Shown piece by piece: positions 53,706-62,313 of a stretch of 64,000 bases of DNA (the stretch's first letter is position 1; each line of letters opens with the position of its first letter). The translations under genes and the position numbers were made by a program. This stretch comes from Fodinibius sp964490705 (lineage in GTDB: Bacteria > Bacteroidota > Rhodothermia > Balneolales > Balneolaceae): positions 62,001 to 126,000 of the forward strand of contig CAZBCG010000006.1 in assembly GCA_964490705.1 (NCBI GenBank). Reading direction: 5' to 3'. The notes beneath the pieces were generated by a model. That model was not told the origin of the DNA, searched no databases, and worked only from the letters and a program-made list of their open reading frames with translations.

Positions 53706-54710
53706 ATGCATGATGTAGTTTTAATTCCCGGCGACGGTATCGGTCCCGAAATCACAAAAGCAGTAACCACAATCTTTGATGAGGCCGGTGCCGACATCAA
53801 CTGGATTGAGCGTACCGCAGGACTCACCGCGCACGAAGAACTCGACAATCCCCTGCCCGATGATACGATTGAAGCCATCGACAAGTATCGCATTGCGCTT
53901 AAAGGTCCGCTGACGACCCCGGTTGGCGCAGGATTCCGATCCGTGAATGTGGCCATGCGCAAAAAATTCCAGCTCTACAGCAACATCCGTCCGGCGAAAA
54001 CCCTGCCGCACATCCACAGTCGATTTGAAGACGTGGATTTGGTGATGTTTCGCGAAAATACTGAGGGACTGTATATCGGCAAAGAACAGTGGGTAAAAGA
54101 AGATAGCCATGCCGAAAGTATTGCCGTGGTAACCCGCGATGCCAGCGAAAAGGTGATCCGAGCGGCCTTTGAATATGCCAAAAAGAAAGATCGCGACAAG
54201 GTTACGCTCATTCACAAAGCGAACATCCTAAAGTTTACTTGTGGGCTTTTTCTCGAAGTCGGCGAAGAGATTTCTGCCGATTATCCCGATATTGAATACG
54301 AAGATCTGATCGTGGATAACATGGCCATGCAGATGGTGATGCGTCCCGAGCAGTTCGATGTCATTGTTACCACCAATCTTTTTGGGGATATTCTTTCCGA
54401 TCTTGCGTCAGGATTGGTTGGCGGACTCGGCCTGACCGGAGCTGCAAATATTGGCGACGATGCCGCGATGTTTGAGGCTGTCCACGGTTCAGCGCCCGAC
54501 ATTGCCGGTCAAAACAAAGCCAATCCTATTGCGTTTTTGCTTTCGGGATTGATGCTACTCGAGCATCTCGATGAGCATGACTTGGCAGAGCGCATCCGAC
54601 AGGCAGTCTATTACACGCTCGAAGATAAATCCGTTTGCACCCCTGATATTAGTGGTAGTGGATCCACAACGGCCTTTACCGAAGCCGTCTGCAAAAACCT
54701 AAATCGGTAA
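53706..54710 (+). CDS. NAD-dependent isocitrate/isopropylmalate dehydrogenase-family enzyme
   Basis: The 334-residue protein is a beta-decarboxylating dehydrogenase. It has IPGDGIGPEITKAV, the substrate Ser region VGAGFRSVNVAMRKKFQLYSNIRPAK, KANILKFTCGLF, NLFGDILSDLASGL and GSAPDIAGQNKANPIA. The short length and lack of phosphate-type NADP residues suggest the NAD-dependent isocitrate dehydrogenase subgroup (IDH3-like) rather than LeuB, which also has a different region after FRSxN. It would make 2-oxoglutarate in the TCA cycle. LeuB-type activity cannot be fully excluded. Gap to the ADH gene is 108 bp. Confidence 0.85.
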   Translation: MHDVVLIPGDGIGPEITKAVTTIFDEAGADINWIERTAGLTAHEELDNPLPDDTIEAIDKYRIALKGPLTTPVGAGFRSVNVAMRKKFQLYSNIRPAKTLPHIHSRFEDVDLVMFRENTEGLYIGKEQWVKEDSHAESIAVVTRDASEKVIRAAFEYAKKKDRDKVTLIHKANILKFTCGLFLEVGEEISADYPDIEYEDLIVDNMAMQMVMRPEQFDVIVTTNLFGDILSDLASGLVGGLGLTGAANIGDDAAMFEAVHGSAPDIAGQNKANPIAFLLSGLMLLEHLDEHDLAERIRQAVYYTLEDKSVCTPDISGSGSTTAFTEAVCKNLNR

Positions 54711-54723
54711 AGCTGTAAAAAAC

Positions 54724-54765
54724 ATTGCGTATCGGGCATTATTTTGAGAGTTCGCGATACGCAAT
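54724..54765. repeat. inverted repeat after idh-type gene
   Basis: Perfect 11-bp arms (attgcgtatcg and cgatacgcaat) around a 20-bp spacer, just after the stop at 54710. No T-run follows, so termination is not clear. Confidence 0.6.
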
Positions 54766-54800
54766 TTATAGGGAGCTTTGCAAAACCCTAAAAAGCCTAG

Positions 54801-54906
54801 CCTGTCATCTCGACCGGCAGGGAGAGATCTTTGTTTAAGCGAATTCAAGGTCGGAAAAACAAAGATTTTTCTCGTCGTTGCACTCGTTTGAAATAACGAG
54901 ACGAGG
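54801..54906. repeat. 106-bp palindromic intergenic element
   Basis: The element opens cctgtcatctcgacc and closes aacgagacgagg. An inner inverted repeat (atctttgttt at 54827-54836, aaacaaagat at 54857-54866) extends outward with a few mismatches. It is non-coding and lies between two convergent genes. Shape and the TGTCATCTCGACC start fit the small dispersed palindromic elements common in Bacteroidota. Confidence 0.7.
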
Positions 54907-54926
54907 GGGGCAAAGGCCCTTTATAT

Positions 54927-55415
54927 TTAATCCAGGGATAAAAAACCTGCGCTCATCTTCTTCGTATCGATCAAGGCAATAGTAGCTTCGCCGTCAAATC
55001 CGTGAGCCGTACCGGGATTCACCGCCAGCGTTTCGTTGATCATCTCGGCCTTTTTTTCATGCGTATGTCCCAATACCACAAGATCATAATTCCCGCACTG
55101 TTCCAGTGCAGCGGTGATGGGCGCATCAGTTCCGTGATATAAGGCAATGCGCTTTCCATCGATCTTGAGATCCCCGAAACTGCCAAAATGTTCGGCGTCG
55201 ATGGCTCGAAATTTGTCCAGCAACAAATAATGATCACCGTCATTGTTACCGAATACTCCTTTGAGGGGCAATCCTTCGAAGGGCGGAACCGTAAAGGGAC
55301 TGCAAAAATCCCCGGCGTGCAGGACAACATCCACAGAGCGGTTTTTAAATATTTCGACGGCCTGCTCTATGTTTGGAACGTGATCGTGGGAATCAGAAAT
55401 CAAGCCAATAAGCAT
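54927..55415 (-). CDS. YfcE/MJ0936-type metallophosphodiesterase
   Basis: The 162-residue protein is a compact calcineurin-like phosphoesterase. Metal ligands are in GLISDSHDH (Asp and His), HAGDF, GNNDGD, and GHTHE near the C-terminus. The group includes YfcE-type phosphodiesterases with broad activity and no clear in-vivo substrate. The TPR gene lies 39 bp upstream on the same strand and could be co-transcribed. Confidence 0.92.
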   Translation of the reverse strand: MLIGLISDSHDHVPNIEQAVEIFKNRSVDVVLHAGDFCSPFTVPPFEGLPLKGVFGNNDGDHYLLLDKFRAIDAEHFGSFGDLKIDGKRIALYHGTDAPITAALEQCGNYDLVVLGHTHEKKAEMINETLAVNPGTAHGFDGEATIALIDTKKMSAGFLSLD

Positions 55416-55454
55416 AACGTTTGTACCTTTCTTCCATTTTGAGAAGGATAACAG

Positions 55455-56612
55455 TTATTCTTCTATTGTTGCAAGCAGTTCTCTAGCGCGTTCCCGATAG
55501 CCATTGTCAACATCGGCTTCGCTTACTTTTTTAAGATAATACTTTGCTTCATCCGGTTTATTCTGTTCGTAAAGCAAATCTCCAGCCAGATATCCCGACA
55601 CCACATAAAAAGAACGCTCTTTTGTACGGGGCAGTTGTTGACTGACTTCAAATGATTTTTGATAGGCCTCCAGCGCCGCCTGATCATCTTCTCTTTGCTC
55701 CAAAATGCGCCCCTTCCACGCCAACAATTCTTCCTGCATCACTTTAAAATGCGGAAGATTATCCTCTTTCCACCGCTGTAACGTTTGCTGGATAAAATTC
55801 AAGGCCTCATCGTGCTTGCCTCGTTTATAATAACTTTTTGCCAGCACCCGAGCATAGTAATTATTGTTGGGATATTGATTTTGCAGCGTTTCAAATTGAC
55901 GAACCGCAACCTCGTAGTCATTCTCATAATTGTAATTGATATTACCGAGAAAATATGCGGCCTCGGCCCGGGCAAAAATTGCTTCTTCGGATGCTTCTCG
56001 AATAAACACCAATCCCTTTTCCTTGTTCCCGGACGGCATCGCCCAGGAAACCGTTTTAACAATGGGATACTCTTCGGGCAGATAGGCCGTGTAGTATAGC
56101 TTCAAGCCCTCGGCCAGTTTTAAATCCGGCAGATCGGGCTGCTGATCCCGCAAATAATTGTAGGCATTCAATGCTTTTCGGGCAAAATTCATGCTCGTCA
56201 GCCAGTTGCCACGATTGGCATTATGCCGTGCCAGGTAGCCATTGCTTATCGCGCGGACAATCAACCCATCGGCATGCGAAGGCTGATTGTGGAGCAATTT
56301 GCCGGCCTGATAATCAACCCGCTTCATGATATTGACAAACTGCTCATCGTGCGATGTATCCTCCAGATCCGAAAGCACTTTCCACCAAAATTCGATACCA
56401 TCCAACACCATCCAAAGCGGGTGGTCGGGATACTGGTTTTTCCACGGCGCAAGACGAGCATCGGCGCCATCAAAATTGAAATTATAAATAGAGTCAATAG
56501 CAGCAGTTGCATCAGTACGAAAATCGGAATCATTAATTAGCTCAGGCGGTTGGGCGCGGGCGGACAGCGCTAACCCAAGCAGCAGTGCGACTAAAAAAAT
56601 ATATCGGCGCAT
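55455..56612 (-). CDS. secreted TPR-repeat protein
   Basis: I take the ATG at 56612 (RYIFLVALLLGLALSARAQ signal peptide), giving 385 residues. The frame is open for 78 more codons upstream but that stretch is unlike coding sequence of the family and overlaps the hydrolase control region. The mature protein is almost all helical. TPR-like units are clear in the second half (AEAAYFLGNINYNYENDYEVAVRQFETLQNQYPNNNYYARVLAKSYYKRGKHDEALNF). It probably works in the periplasm or on the outer membrane as a binding scaffold. No partner can be named. Confidence 0.82.
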   Translation of the reverse strand: MRRYIFLVALLLGLALSARAQPPELINDSDFRTDATAAIDSIYNFNFDGADARLAPWKNQYPDHPLWMVLDGIEFWWKVLSDLEDTSHDEQFVNIMKRVDYQAGKLLHNQPSHADGLIVRAISNGYLARHNANRGNWLTSMNFARKALNAYNYLRDQQPDLPDLKLAEGLKLYYTAYLPEEYPIVKTVSWAMPSGNKEKGLVFIREASEEAIFARAEAAYFLGNINYNYENDYEVAVRQFETLQNQYPNNNYYARVLAKSYYKRGKHDEALNFIQQTLQRWKEDNLPHFKVMQEELLAWKGRILEQREDDQAALEAYQKSFEVSQQLPRTKERSFYVVSGYLAGDLLYEQNKPDEAKYYLKKVSEADVDNGYRERARELLATIEE

Positions 56613-56649
56613 ATTCTCTTTTTTCGTAGTTAACCGGATGGATGATCCA

Positions 56650-57525
56650 TTATTGCAAATGATCCTGAAACCATGCCGTGGTATAGGTAAGTACTTGCTG
56701 AAAAGCAGCAGGAAAATTATCCTCTTCAAAAGGGTGCGCAGTATCAAAGGTATGTCCCGAACCGGGTATAAGTTTAAGATCTTTTTGATCCGATGCACAA
56801 TTGCGATACAGTTGCTCGGCATTTTCGTGCGAGACAGCGTCATCACCCTTGGAATGAATAAACAGGGCCGGAATATTGAGCTCTCGAGCCCGCTTTACCG
56901 CCATCAGTCGATCGGCATTTTCGAGCGCATCTTTATAGACCACATCGTTGACCGGCATCATTTGTCCAGTGCGGCCATTTTTAATTTCGGTAACGCCTTT
57001 GCTTTCCCAGTCAGTAATCATCTGGTCACTCCAGCGGGCATTATAATCGGCCACGGCCGACCATGTGACCAGGCATCCGATCTCGGCGTATTCTGCTGCC
57101 GCCGCTACCGCCGTATGTCCACCGCGAGAATGACCAAGAAGGCCCATCTTATTTAGATCAATACGACTAAGATCAGGAAAAACTTCTCCGTTTTGAATGG
57201 CAGAAATTACGGTGCGCACATCATCCAGATCTTGGCTCAGCGTTTCGCGGGCAAACAGATCCAGCTGATCAAATTCGGTCATACTCTCTCCCACACCGTT
57301 GAGCGAAAAGTTCATCGCCACAACAGCAAATCCCGCGGCACTCAATTCAGCACACGCGTCGGGGAATGCACCCCAGTCTTTGAATCCTTTAAATCCATGC
57401 AAAAAAAAGATGACGGGAAGTGATTTATCTCCTACCCCGGAAGGCAGGTAATAATCATAATAGATAGGTAGCCCTTCATTTGATAAAACAGATCCTGAAG
57501 TCTTAGTAATAGTCGAATATTGCAT
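56650..57525 (-). CDS. alpha/beta hydrolase (dienelactone hydrolase-like)
   Basis: The 291-residue protein has the alpha/beta-hydrolase fold: FFLHGFKGFKDW oxyanion region, nucleophile Ser133 in LLGHSRGGHTAV, the acid near ALFIHSKGDDAVS, and His in GSGHTFDTAHP. It has no signal peptide. Its nearest resemblance is to the dienelactone hydrolase/BAAT-type family; the substrate is unknown. The downstream TPR gene starts 37 bp after the stop on the same strand. Confidence 0.87.
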   Translation of the reverse strand: MQYSTITKTSGSVLSNEGLPIYYDYYLPSGVGDKSLPVIFFLHGFKGFKDWGAFPDACAELSAAGFAVVAMNFSLNGVGESMTEFDQLDLFARETLSQDLDDVRTVISAIQNGEVFPDLSRIDLNKMGLLGHSRGGHTAVAAAAEYAEIGCLVTWSAVADYNARWSDQMITDWESKGVTEIKNGRTGQMMPVNDVVYKDALENADRLMAVKRARELNIPALFIHSKGDDAVSHENAEQLYRNCASDQKDLKLIPGSGHTFDTAHPFEEDNFPAAFQQVLTYTTAWFQDHLQ

Positions 57526-57551
57526 AACACTTACAGTACATTATCATGCAG

Positions 57552-57572
57552 ATCCTGAAATAAATTCAGGAT
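57552..57572. repeat. CTGAA/TTCAG family palindrome (atcctgaa ataaa ttcaggat)
   Basis: Perfect 8-bp arms around a 5-bp spacer, followed by gacatgg. It lies between the hydrolase start and the rluB stop. Same family as 24937-24957 and 34889-34934. Confidence 0.8.
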
Positions 57573-57587
57573 GACATGGGTTTTTGA

Positions 57588-58382
57588 TTAGCTGTTATTA
57601 AAATCGAGCGTATCGAGTTTTACCATTTTGCGCAGGGCATTAATTTCACCTTTTTTGAGGTAGCGCCAGCGACCCATTTTTACCTCTTTGAGCGTAAGCC
57701 CGGCATATTCAACGCGCTTGAGTTTAGTCACTTCGGCCCCAAAATATTCTACCATCCGTCGCACTAAGCGATTTCGTCCCTCAAAAATAGACATCACAAA
57801 TCCATTGGGCGTGCGGGTTAATTTATGGGCCTCGGCGGGTCCGTCATCGAGTTCAATACCCTGCTGTAGTTTTTGCAATTCATCATCCTTCAGCTTGGGC
57901 TCGGATTCTACCTCATACGTTTTTCGCACCTGGTAACTGGGATGCATCAGCCGATTCGCCAGGTCACCATCGTTCGTTAAAATAAGCAATCCCATCGTAT
58001 GGCGGTCAAGGCGCCCCACGGGATACACGCGCTTGCCCGTAGCATCATTGATCTTGTCCATCACCGTATCACGTCCACGCGGATCGTCGGTGGTGGTAAT
58101 CGTATCTTTGGGCTTGTTGAGCAGAATATAGACAAAGTTTTCGAGATTGAGCGTCTGTCCTTCTACCACCACTTTATCAGTACGCTTCACCTTCACTCCC
58201 ATCTGGGTGACGACCTCGTCATTGACCTCCACCTTACCCGCGGCGATATAATCATCGGCATCGCGACGCGAGCAAAATCCACAGTGAGCAATATATTTAT
58301 TCAGGCGGATGAGCTCATCCTTGTCGTAATTCTGATCGGCTTGGTGGTGGGGTTCTTGATTATTCCTCTTCTTTCGACTCAT
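57588..58382 (-). CDS. 23S rRNA pseudouridine synthase, RluB/RsuA family
   Basis: The 264-residue protein has an N-terminal S4 RNA-binding domain (~23-80: IRLNKYIAHCGFCSRRDADDYIAAGKVEVNDEVV) and a pseudouridine synthase domain with catalytic Asp126 in PVGRLDRHTMGLLILTNDG. The RluB subgroup modifies U2605 of 23S rRNA in E. coli; the C-terminal KMGRWRYLKKGEINAL fits this group. The scpB gene upstream overlaps by 23 bp. This ScpB-RluB order is common in many bacteria. Confidence 0.93.
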   Translation of the reverse strand: MSRKKRNNQEPHHQADQNYDKDELIRLNKYIAHCGFCSRRDADDYIAAGKVEVNDEVVTQMGVKVKRTDKVVVEGQTLNLENFVYILLNKPKDTITTTDDPRGRDTVMDKINDATGKRVYPVGRLDRHTMGLLILTNDGDLANRLMHPSYQVRKTYEVESEPKLKDDELQKLQQGIELDDGPAEAHKLTRTPNGFVMSIFEGRNRLVRRMVEYFGAEVTKLKRVEYAGLTLKEVKMGRWRYLKKGEINALRKMVKLDTLDFNNS

Positions 58383-59214
58383 TATCTGTCTCGTCCTCTA
58401 CTTCATTCAATTCATTTTCTGATTCATCATCACTTTCTTCGTCTTCCTCATCGTCGTCAAGCAGCAACTCGTCGGCCGTATATTCTTCCAAATCCGGGAC
58501 TTCTACCTCGTCCTCATCAATCTTTTCAACGGCATCGATGAGTGAAAGGGCTGTTTCGGCCGCGTCTTCGTCATCGACTTTTTCCTGTAGATCTTTGAGC
58601 TCCAGCTGACGATCAAACAGGAACTGCCGGTGTTCAGCCATGTCATCATCTTTGAGAATTTCTTCGATTTCGCGCGGCTTGGGCAGCTCATCAATCGAGT
58701 TGATTCCAAAGTGTTTTAAAAAGTGCTTGGTGGTACGATAGAGCAGCGGTTTTCCGGGTGCATCCAACCGACCCGAAACCTCAATAAGCACTTTCTCCAA
58801 CAGCTGACGCAGGATGTATCCCGAATCGACACCACGAATATCATCGACTTCGGGCTTGGTTACGGGCTGTTTGTAGGCCACAATGGCCAGCGTTTCTATC
58901 GCCGACTGTGACAGCTTACGATAGGCATTTTCGTGCTGAAAGATACTCAGCCAGGGTTCAAAACGTTTCTTAGTGGCAAACGTATATCCGCCGGCGACAA
59001 AATCAATCCGGAAAGCCAGCCCATTTTCTTCGTATCGCTGATTAAGTTTATCCACAAAAGGTTCGATGGCATCGGTTTCGAGGCCAAGATTTTCTTCGCC
59101 CTTGGCAATAATCTCACAAATTTTTTCCTCCGAAATGGGCTCCGGACTGGCAAAAATAAGCGACTCTATCACCGACGATAGCCGCGTACCGTCAACAAAT
59201 TGATAATCTTCCAT
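58360..59214 (-). CDS. scpB: segregation and condensation protein B
   Basis: The 284-residue product is ScpB. Two winged-helix domains occupy residues ~10-180, with SVIESLIFASPEPISEEKI at the start and SAIETLAIVAYKQPVTKPEVDDIRGVDSGYILRQLLEKVLI in the second domain, followed by GRPGRP-like SGRLDAPGKPLLYRTT. It helps SMC condense chromosomes together with ScpA. A long acidic tail (residues ~205-284) with runs of Glu and Asp is added. It is coupled with rluB by a 23-bp overlap. ScpA is not in the window. Confidence 0.95.
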   Translation of the reverse strand: MEDYQFVDGTRLSSVIESLIFASPEPISEEKICEIIAKGEENLGLETDAIEPFVDKLNQRYEENGLAFRIDFVAGGYTFATKKRFEPWLSIFQHENAYRKLSQSAIETLAIVAYKQPVTKPEVDDIRGVDSGYILRQLLEKVLIEVSGRLDAPGKPLLYRTTKHFLKHFGINSIDELPKPREIEEILKDDDMAEHRQFLFDRQLELKDLQEKVDDEDAAETALSLIDAVEKIDEDEVEVPDLEEYTADELLLDDDEEDEESDDESENELNEVEDETDNESKEEE

Positions 59215-59290
59215 AACCTTTGTTATTGATGGGAATTTATAACTTCAGCTTGCCTCCCGTTCAAACGTGCCACAAAATAACAAAAAAAAG

Positions 59291-60244
59291 TTAACCTTCG
59301 TGCTCTCGGATAATAAAGAATCCATCATTCCCCTGATTCTGATACAGGGGCATCAGGATGTAACCATCGCATCGTGCGACAATTTTACCGTGCTGATCGC
59401 TGGCCAACCACTCTCCTTTTTTGATGGGCTGGAAGTTCTCGTAGCCCGGGCGCATCTGAAAATTATCACCCGGCTCAATAATATGTTGATAGACGAGCTG
59501 AGTTTCCACGGGCAAATATTGCGTATGCGACTGCAAATGCTTTTGATATTCCTTGATTTCGTCCACGTACTGCTCCTCGATACAGCCCACCGCCTGCAGC
59601 AGCAACATCAGCGAAGCAGTGGTGTTGTACTCGGTAAGCTGATGCTTATGCTGTCCGCCTTCCAGCCCAAATGAGATAAGACCTTGCTTCTGATAATACC
59701 CCAGTGCTGTCCCGCGCAACGATTCTTCAATCCCAAAAACCATAGGCACATGCAAATTCGATAGCAACTTTCGCTGTTTGGGCTCGGAACTGGTGATTGT
59801 AAACATCCAACCATCGGCTGAGAAAGTATGCACATCAGCCAAAATTACCGGCCCATTGGAATTTTGCTTGATGTCATCCAGTATCATAAGCAAACTTTTA
59901 AGCTCTATCCGTTCGCTCGATTTTAGCTGATCTCCCGGCGTATTGCGAACGTGATCGAGCACCGAGGGAAACCAGATACGATTCATATCCTCATCGATAT
60001 AGCGCACGTTTTGTTCCAGCGCGCTAATATTTGCCCGAAGGGCCAGCAGCTGTCCGTTAATGGGCGGCTGTACCCCATCCAGCGTGCGCACCACATTTGA
60101 GATGGCCTCAACGCCGGCCCACTCGTTGCCATGCATGCCGCCCAAAACCACCACAGTAGGCCCATCCGGATCGCCCTCGATAGAACCAATAATCCGCTTG
60201 TCAGATACTGATTTCGATGTTTCCGGTGTTGCCAATTTATTCAT
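59291..60244 (-). CDS. succinylglutamate desuccinylase/aspartoacylase-family metalloamidase
   Basis: The 317-residue protein matches the AstE/AspA branch of the M14-like metallopeptidases. Zinc ligands are His and Glu in GGMHGNEWAG and the His in ADVHTFSADGW. The catalytic Glu is probably in FGLEGGQHKH. The C-terminal beta domain (~240-317: VYQHIIEPGDNFQMRPGYENFQPIKKGEWLASD) is typical. Such enzymes cut N-acyl amino acids. Its ATG overlaps the end of the GCS2-CBS gene by 8 bp, so it is translationally coupled to it and may process a related acyl or gamma-glutamyl compound. Confidence 0.9.
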   Translation of the reverse strand: MNKLATPETSKSVSDKRIIGSIEGDPDGPTVVVLGGMHGNEWAGVEAISNVVRTLDGVQPPINGQLLALRANISALEQNVRYIDEDMNRIWFPSVLDHVRNTPGDQLKSSERIELKSLLMILDDIKQNSNGPVILADVHTFSADGWMFTITSSEPKQRKLLSNLHVPMVFGIEESLRGTALGYYQKQGLISFGLEGGQHKHQLTEYNTTASLMLLLQAVGCIEEQYVDEIKEYQKHLQSHTQYLPVETQLVYQHIIEPGDNFQMRPGYENFQPIKKGEWLASDQHGKIVARCDGYILMPLYQNQGNDGFFIIREHEG

Positions 60245-62180
60245 CCGAATCGTTATTCAAATCCAATACTTTAAGCAGTCGTGCTACAATTGTCATATAA
60301 TTTTGCTCGGTGATAATGCCAACCAGCCGGTTATTTTTTACCACCGGCAAGCAGCCGATTTTTTGGCTACCCATAATCTCCATCGCCTCCATGATGGACG
60401 CCTCGGGATGAATAGTAATAGGATTCGTGATCATGATATCCTCTACCGACTCGACCACGTCTTCATCGTGGTTCACCGCCTTGCTGTAGGCGTTAAACAC
60501 CATGCGCATGGTCACTAGTCCCACAAGATGTTTCTTGTCATCCTCTACCGGAACATATCGAATGCGCCGCCAGTCAATCAAGTTGGCCGTAAACTCCAGC
60601 AGATCATCCTGCTGTACGGTAAACAGATCAGTTGTCATAAACTCTTCCACAATCAGGCTCGACGGCTTCCAGTGCTCTAAGTCCTCCATCCGCGCTCGAC
60701 CCCATTTATGTACCGGCTCACCCTTTTTCTGATTTTTGATCATTGCCGTGGTAATGGCGGCCAGTGTCTGTTCCTTGGATGGATTTTCTTTCATCAGTGC
60801 AGCATAATTATCAAGCATCCAGTGCGAAGGCGTCTGTCCGGCGGTAACCCGCTCCTCTATAATTTCGAGATAACTTGTGATATCGCTGTCGTCAATCTCT
60901 GCTTTTTGGAGTCCTTCGCGGGCAATAGGCAGTAATTCTTCGGTGATCAGGTCCACGGCATTAATCCGTTTATCATCAAACCAGCGAAATTTAGTATCAA
61001 GGCCCAACTTGGAGGCCGCAAAAAAGTTCATGCGGGCATCATCGAAATCCATTTTGTCAGATACATTGGGATAATACTCTTCCATCTGATTCATGAGACC
61101 CAGCCAGAAGGCGGAATTGGCAATCTCATCGGTTACCGTTGGTCCCGACGGGCATACTCTATTCTCAATCCGCAGATGGGCCTTACCATCAGTTACGCCA
61201 TAACAGGGACGATTCCACCGATATACCGTACCGTTATGAACCTGCAATGCTTTAAGCGCAGGCGGTGTGCCTTCATCCAGCAGTTTATCCACATCTTCGG
61301 TCACTTCCGAGCTCAACATCACGCGATAGCGCGCGGTATCTTCCTGGAATATTTCGAGGATACTTTGATCGACCCATTCGTTGCCAAATGTCACACGCGG
61401 ACTGCTCTCCCGAAGATGATCGCCCACCGTTCGCGTATCCACCGACTGCTGAAACAGCGCGATGCGCGTTTCATTCCAGAGCCGCTTGCCAAATAAAATT
61501 GGCGACCCGACCGTACTGGCCAGCACCGGTGCCGTAATTAGCTGGGCAATATTATATTTGGGCACAAATTCATCCGGCCCCACTTGCAAATGTACTTGAA
61601 AGCCGGTATTACAGGCTTCGAGAAGCGGAGAATCAAATTTCATGAGCAGCTCATCCATCCCCTGAATGCGGAGGTCAAAATCTTCGCTGCGCAACTTGGT
61701 GATGGCCTGGCAAAGCGCTCGGTATCGCTGTAACGGAGTCAAATTTTTAAGATCCACATCCATCTTTCTGATAGTGGGCAGAATTCCTGTCAGGACGATA
61801 TCGCCGCCCAACTCTTCGGCCTCTTTACGTACCGCATCCACTTTATGCTGGAGATTTTCTTCCATCCGTGAAAGACAATCACCATGAAATTCCAGTGGCT
61901 TAAGGTTGATCTCGAGGTTAAATTTGGCAAATTCGGTGGTGTATGATCCGCCGTCATCAGCATGCAATTTATCCAAAATTTCCATAGAGCGCGGCCATGC
62001 CTTCGCCTGCTGGTCAACCAAACAAAGCTCCTGCTCGGCCCCTATTCGGATGGGATCCGTTTCAAACCAATCACCTTCGTCCAGCATTCGATCCAGCGCC
62101 CGAAGATCTTTGAGCACATACTTCATAAAGCGCTGAACTTCTTCCTGACTGTCGGCCAATTTTACTCTTGATTCGCCCAT
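60237..62180 (-). CDS. GCS2-type glutamate-cysteine ligase-like protein fused to a CBS pair
   Basis: The 647-residue protein has two parts. The first ~500 residues match the GCS2/COG2170 family of carboxylate-amine ligases (glutamine-synthetase fold). Examples are IRIGAEQELCLVD near residue 50, FNLEINLKPLEFHG, NTGFQVHLQV and GKAHLRIENRVCPSGPTVTDEIANSAFWLGL. The last ~130 residues form two CBS motifs (VEEFMTTDLFTVQQDD and VEDIMITNPITIHPEASIMEAM), which usually bind adenosine nucleotides and sense energy status. CBS control of an ATP-using ligase is a reasonable inference. True glutamate-cysteine ligase activity is not shown. The next gene overlaps by 8 bp. Confidence 0.88.
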   Translation of the reverse strand: MGESRVKLADSQEEVQRFMKYVLKDLRALDRMLDEGDWFETDPIRIGAEQELCLVDQQAKAWPRSMEILDKLHADDGGSYTTEFAKFNLEINLKPLEFHGDCLSRMEENLQHKVDAVRKEAEELGGDIVLTGILPTIRKMDVDLKNLTPLQRYRALCQAITKLRSEDFDLRIQGMDELLMKFDSPLLEACNTGFQVHLQVGPDEFVPKYNIAQLITAPVLASTVGSPILFGKRLWNETRIALFQQSVDTRTVGDHLRESSPRVTFGNEWVDQSILEIFQEDTARYRVMLSSEVTEDVDKLLDEGTPPALKALQVHNGTVYRWNRPCYGVTDGKAHLRIENRVCPSGPTVTDEIANSAFWLGLMNQMEEYYPNVSDKMDFDDARMNFFAASKLGLDTKFRWFDDKRINAVDLITEELLPIAREGLQKAEIDDSDITSYLEIIEERVTAGQTPSHWMLDNYAALMKENPSKEQTLAAITTAMIKNQKKGEPVHKWGRARMEDLEHWKPSSLIVEEFMTTDLFTVQQDDLLEFTANLIDWRRIRYVPVEDDKKHLVGLVTMRMVFNAYSKAVNHDEDVVESVEDIMITNPITIHPEASIMEAMEIMGSQKIGCLPVVKNNRLVGIITEQNYMTIVARLLKVLDLNNDSDE

Positions 62181-62313
62181 AACTTACTGTTTGGATTGCT
62201 GATAGCTATTAGACTGCTGTAATAATCGAATTTATTAAACAGAATGCAAGCTTTGCTTAGTGCGTATTGAGTATTTTGTGGTGCCCTAATTAATACGAAA
62301 TATGCAATATAAA

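Noticed and set aside
55455..56846. Longer version of the TPR protein starting at 56846
   Set aside because: The extra 78 codons place the signal peptide in the middle of the protein and run opposite or into the neighbouring hydrolase gene region; the ATG at 56612 gives a normal export signal.
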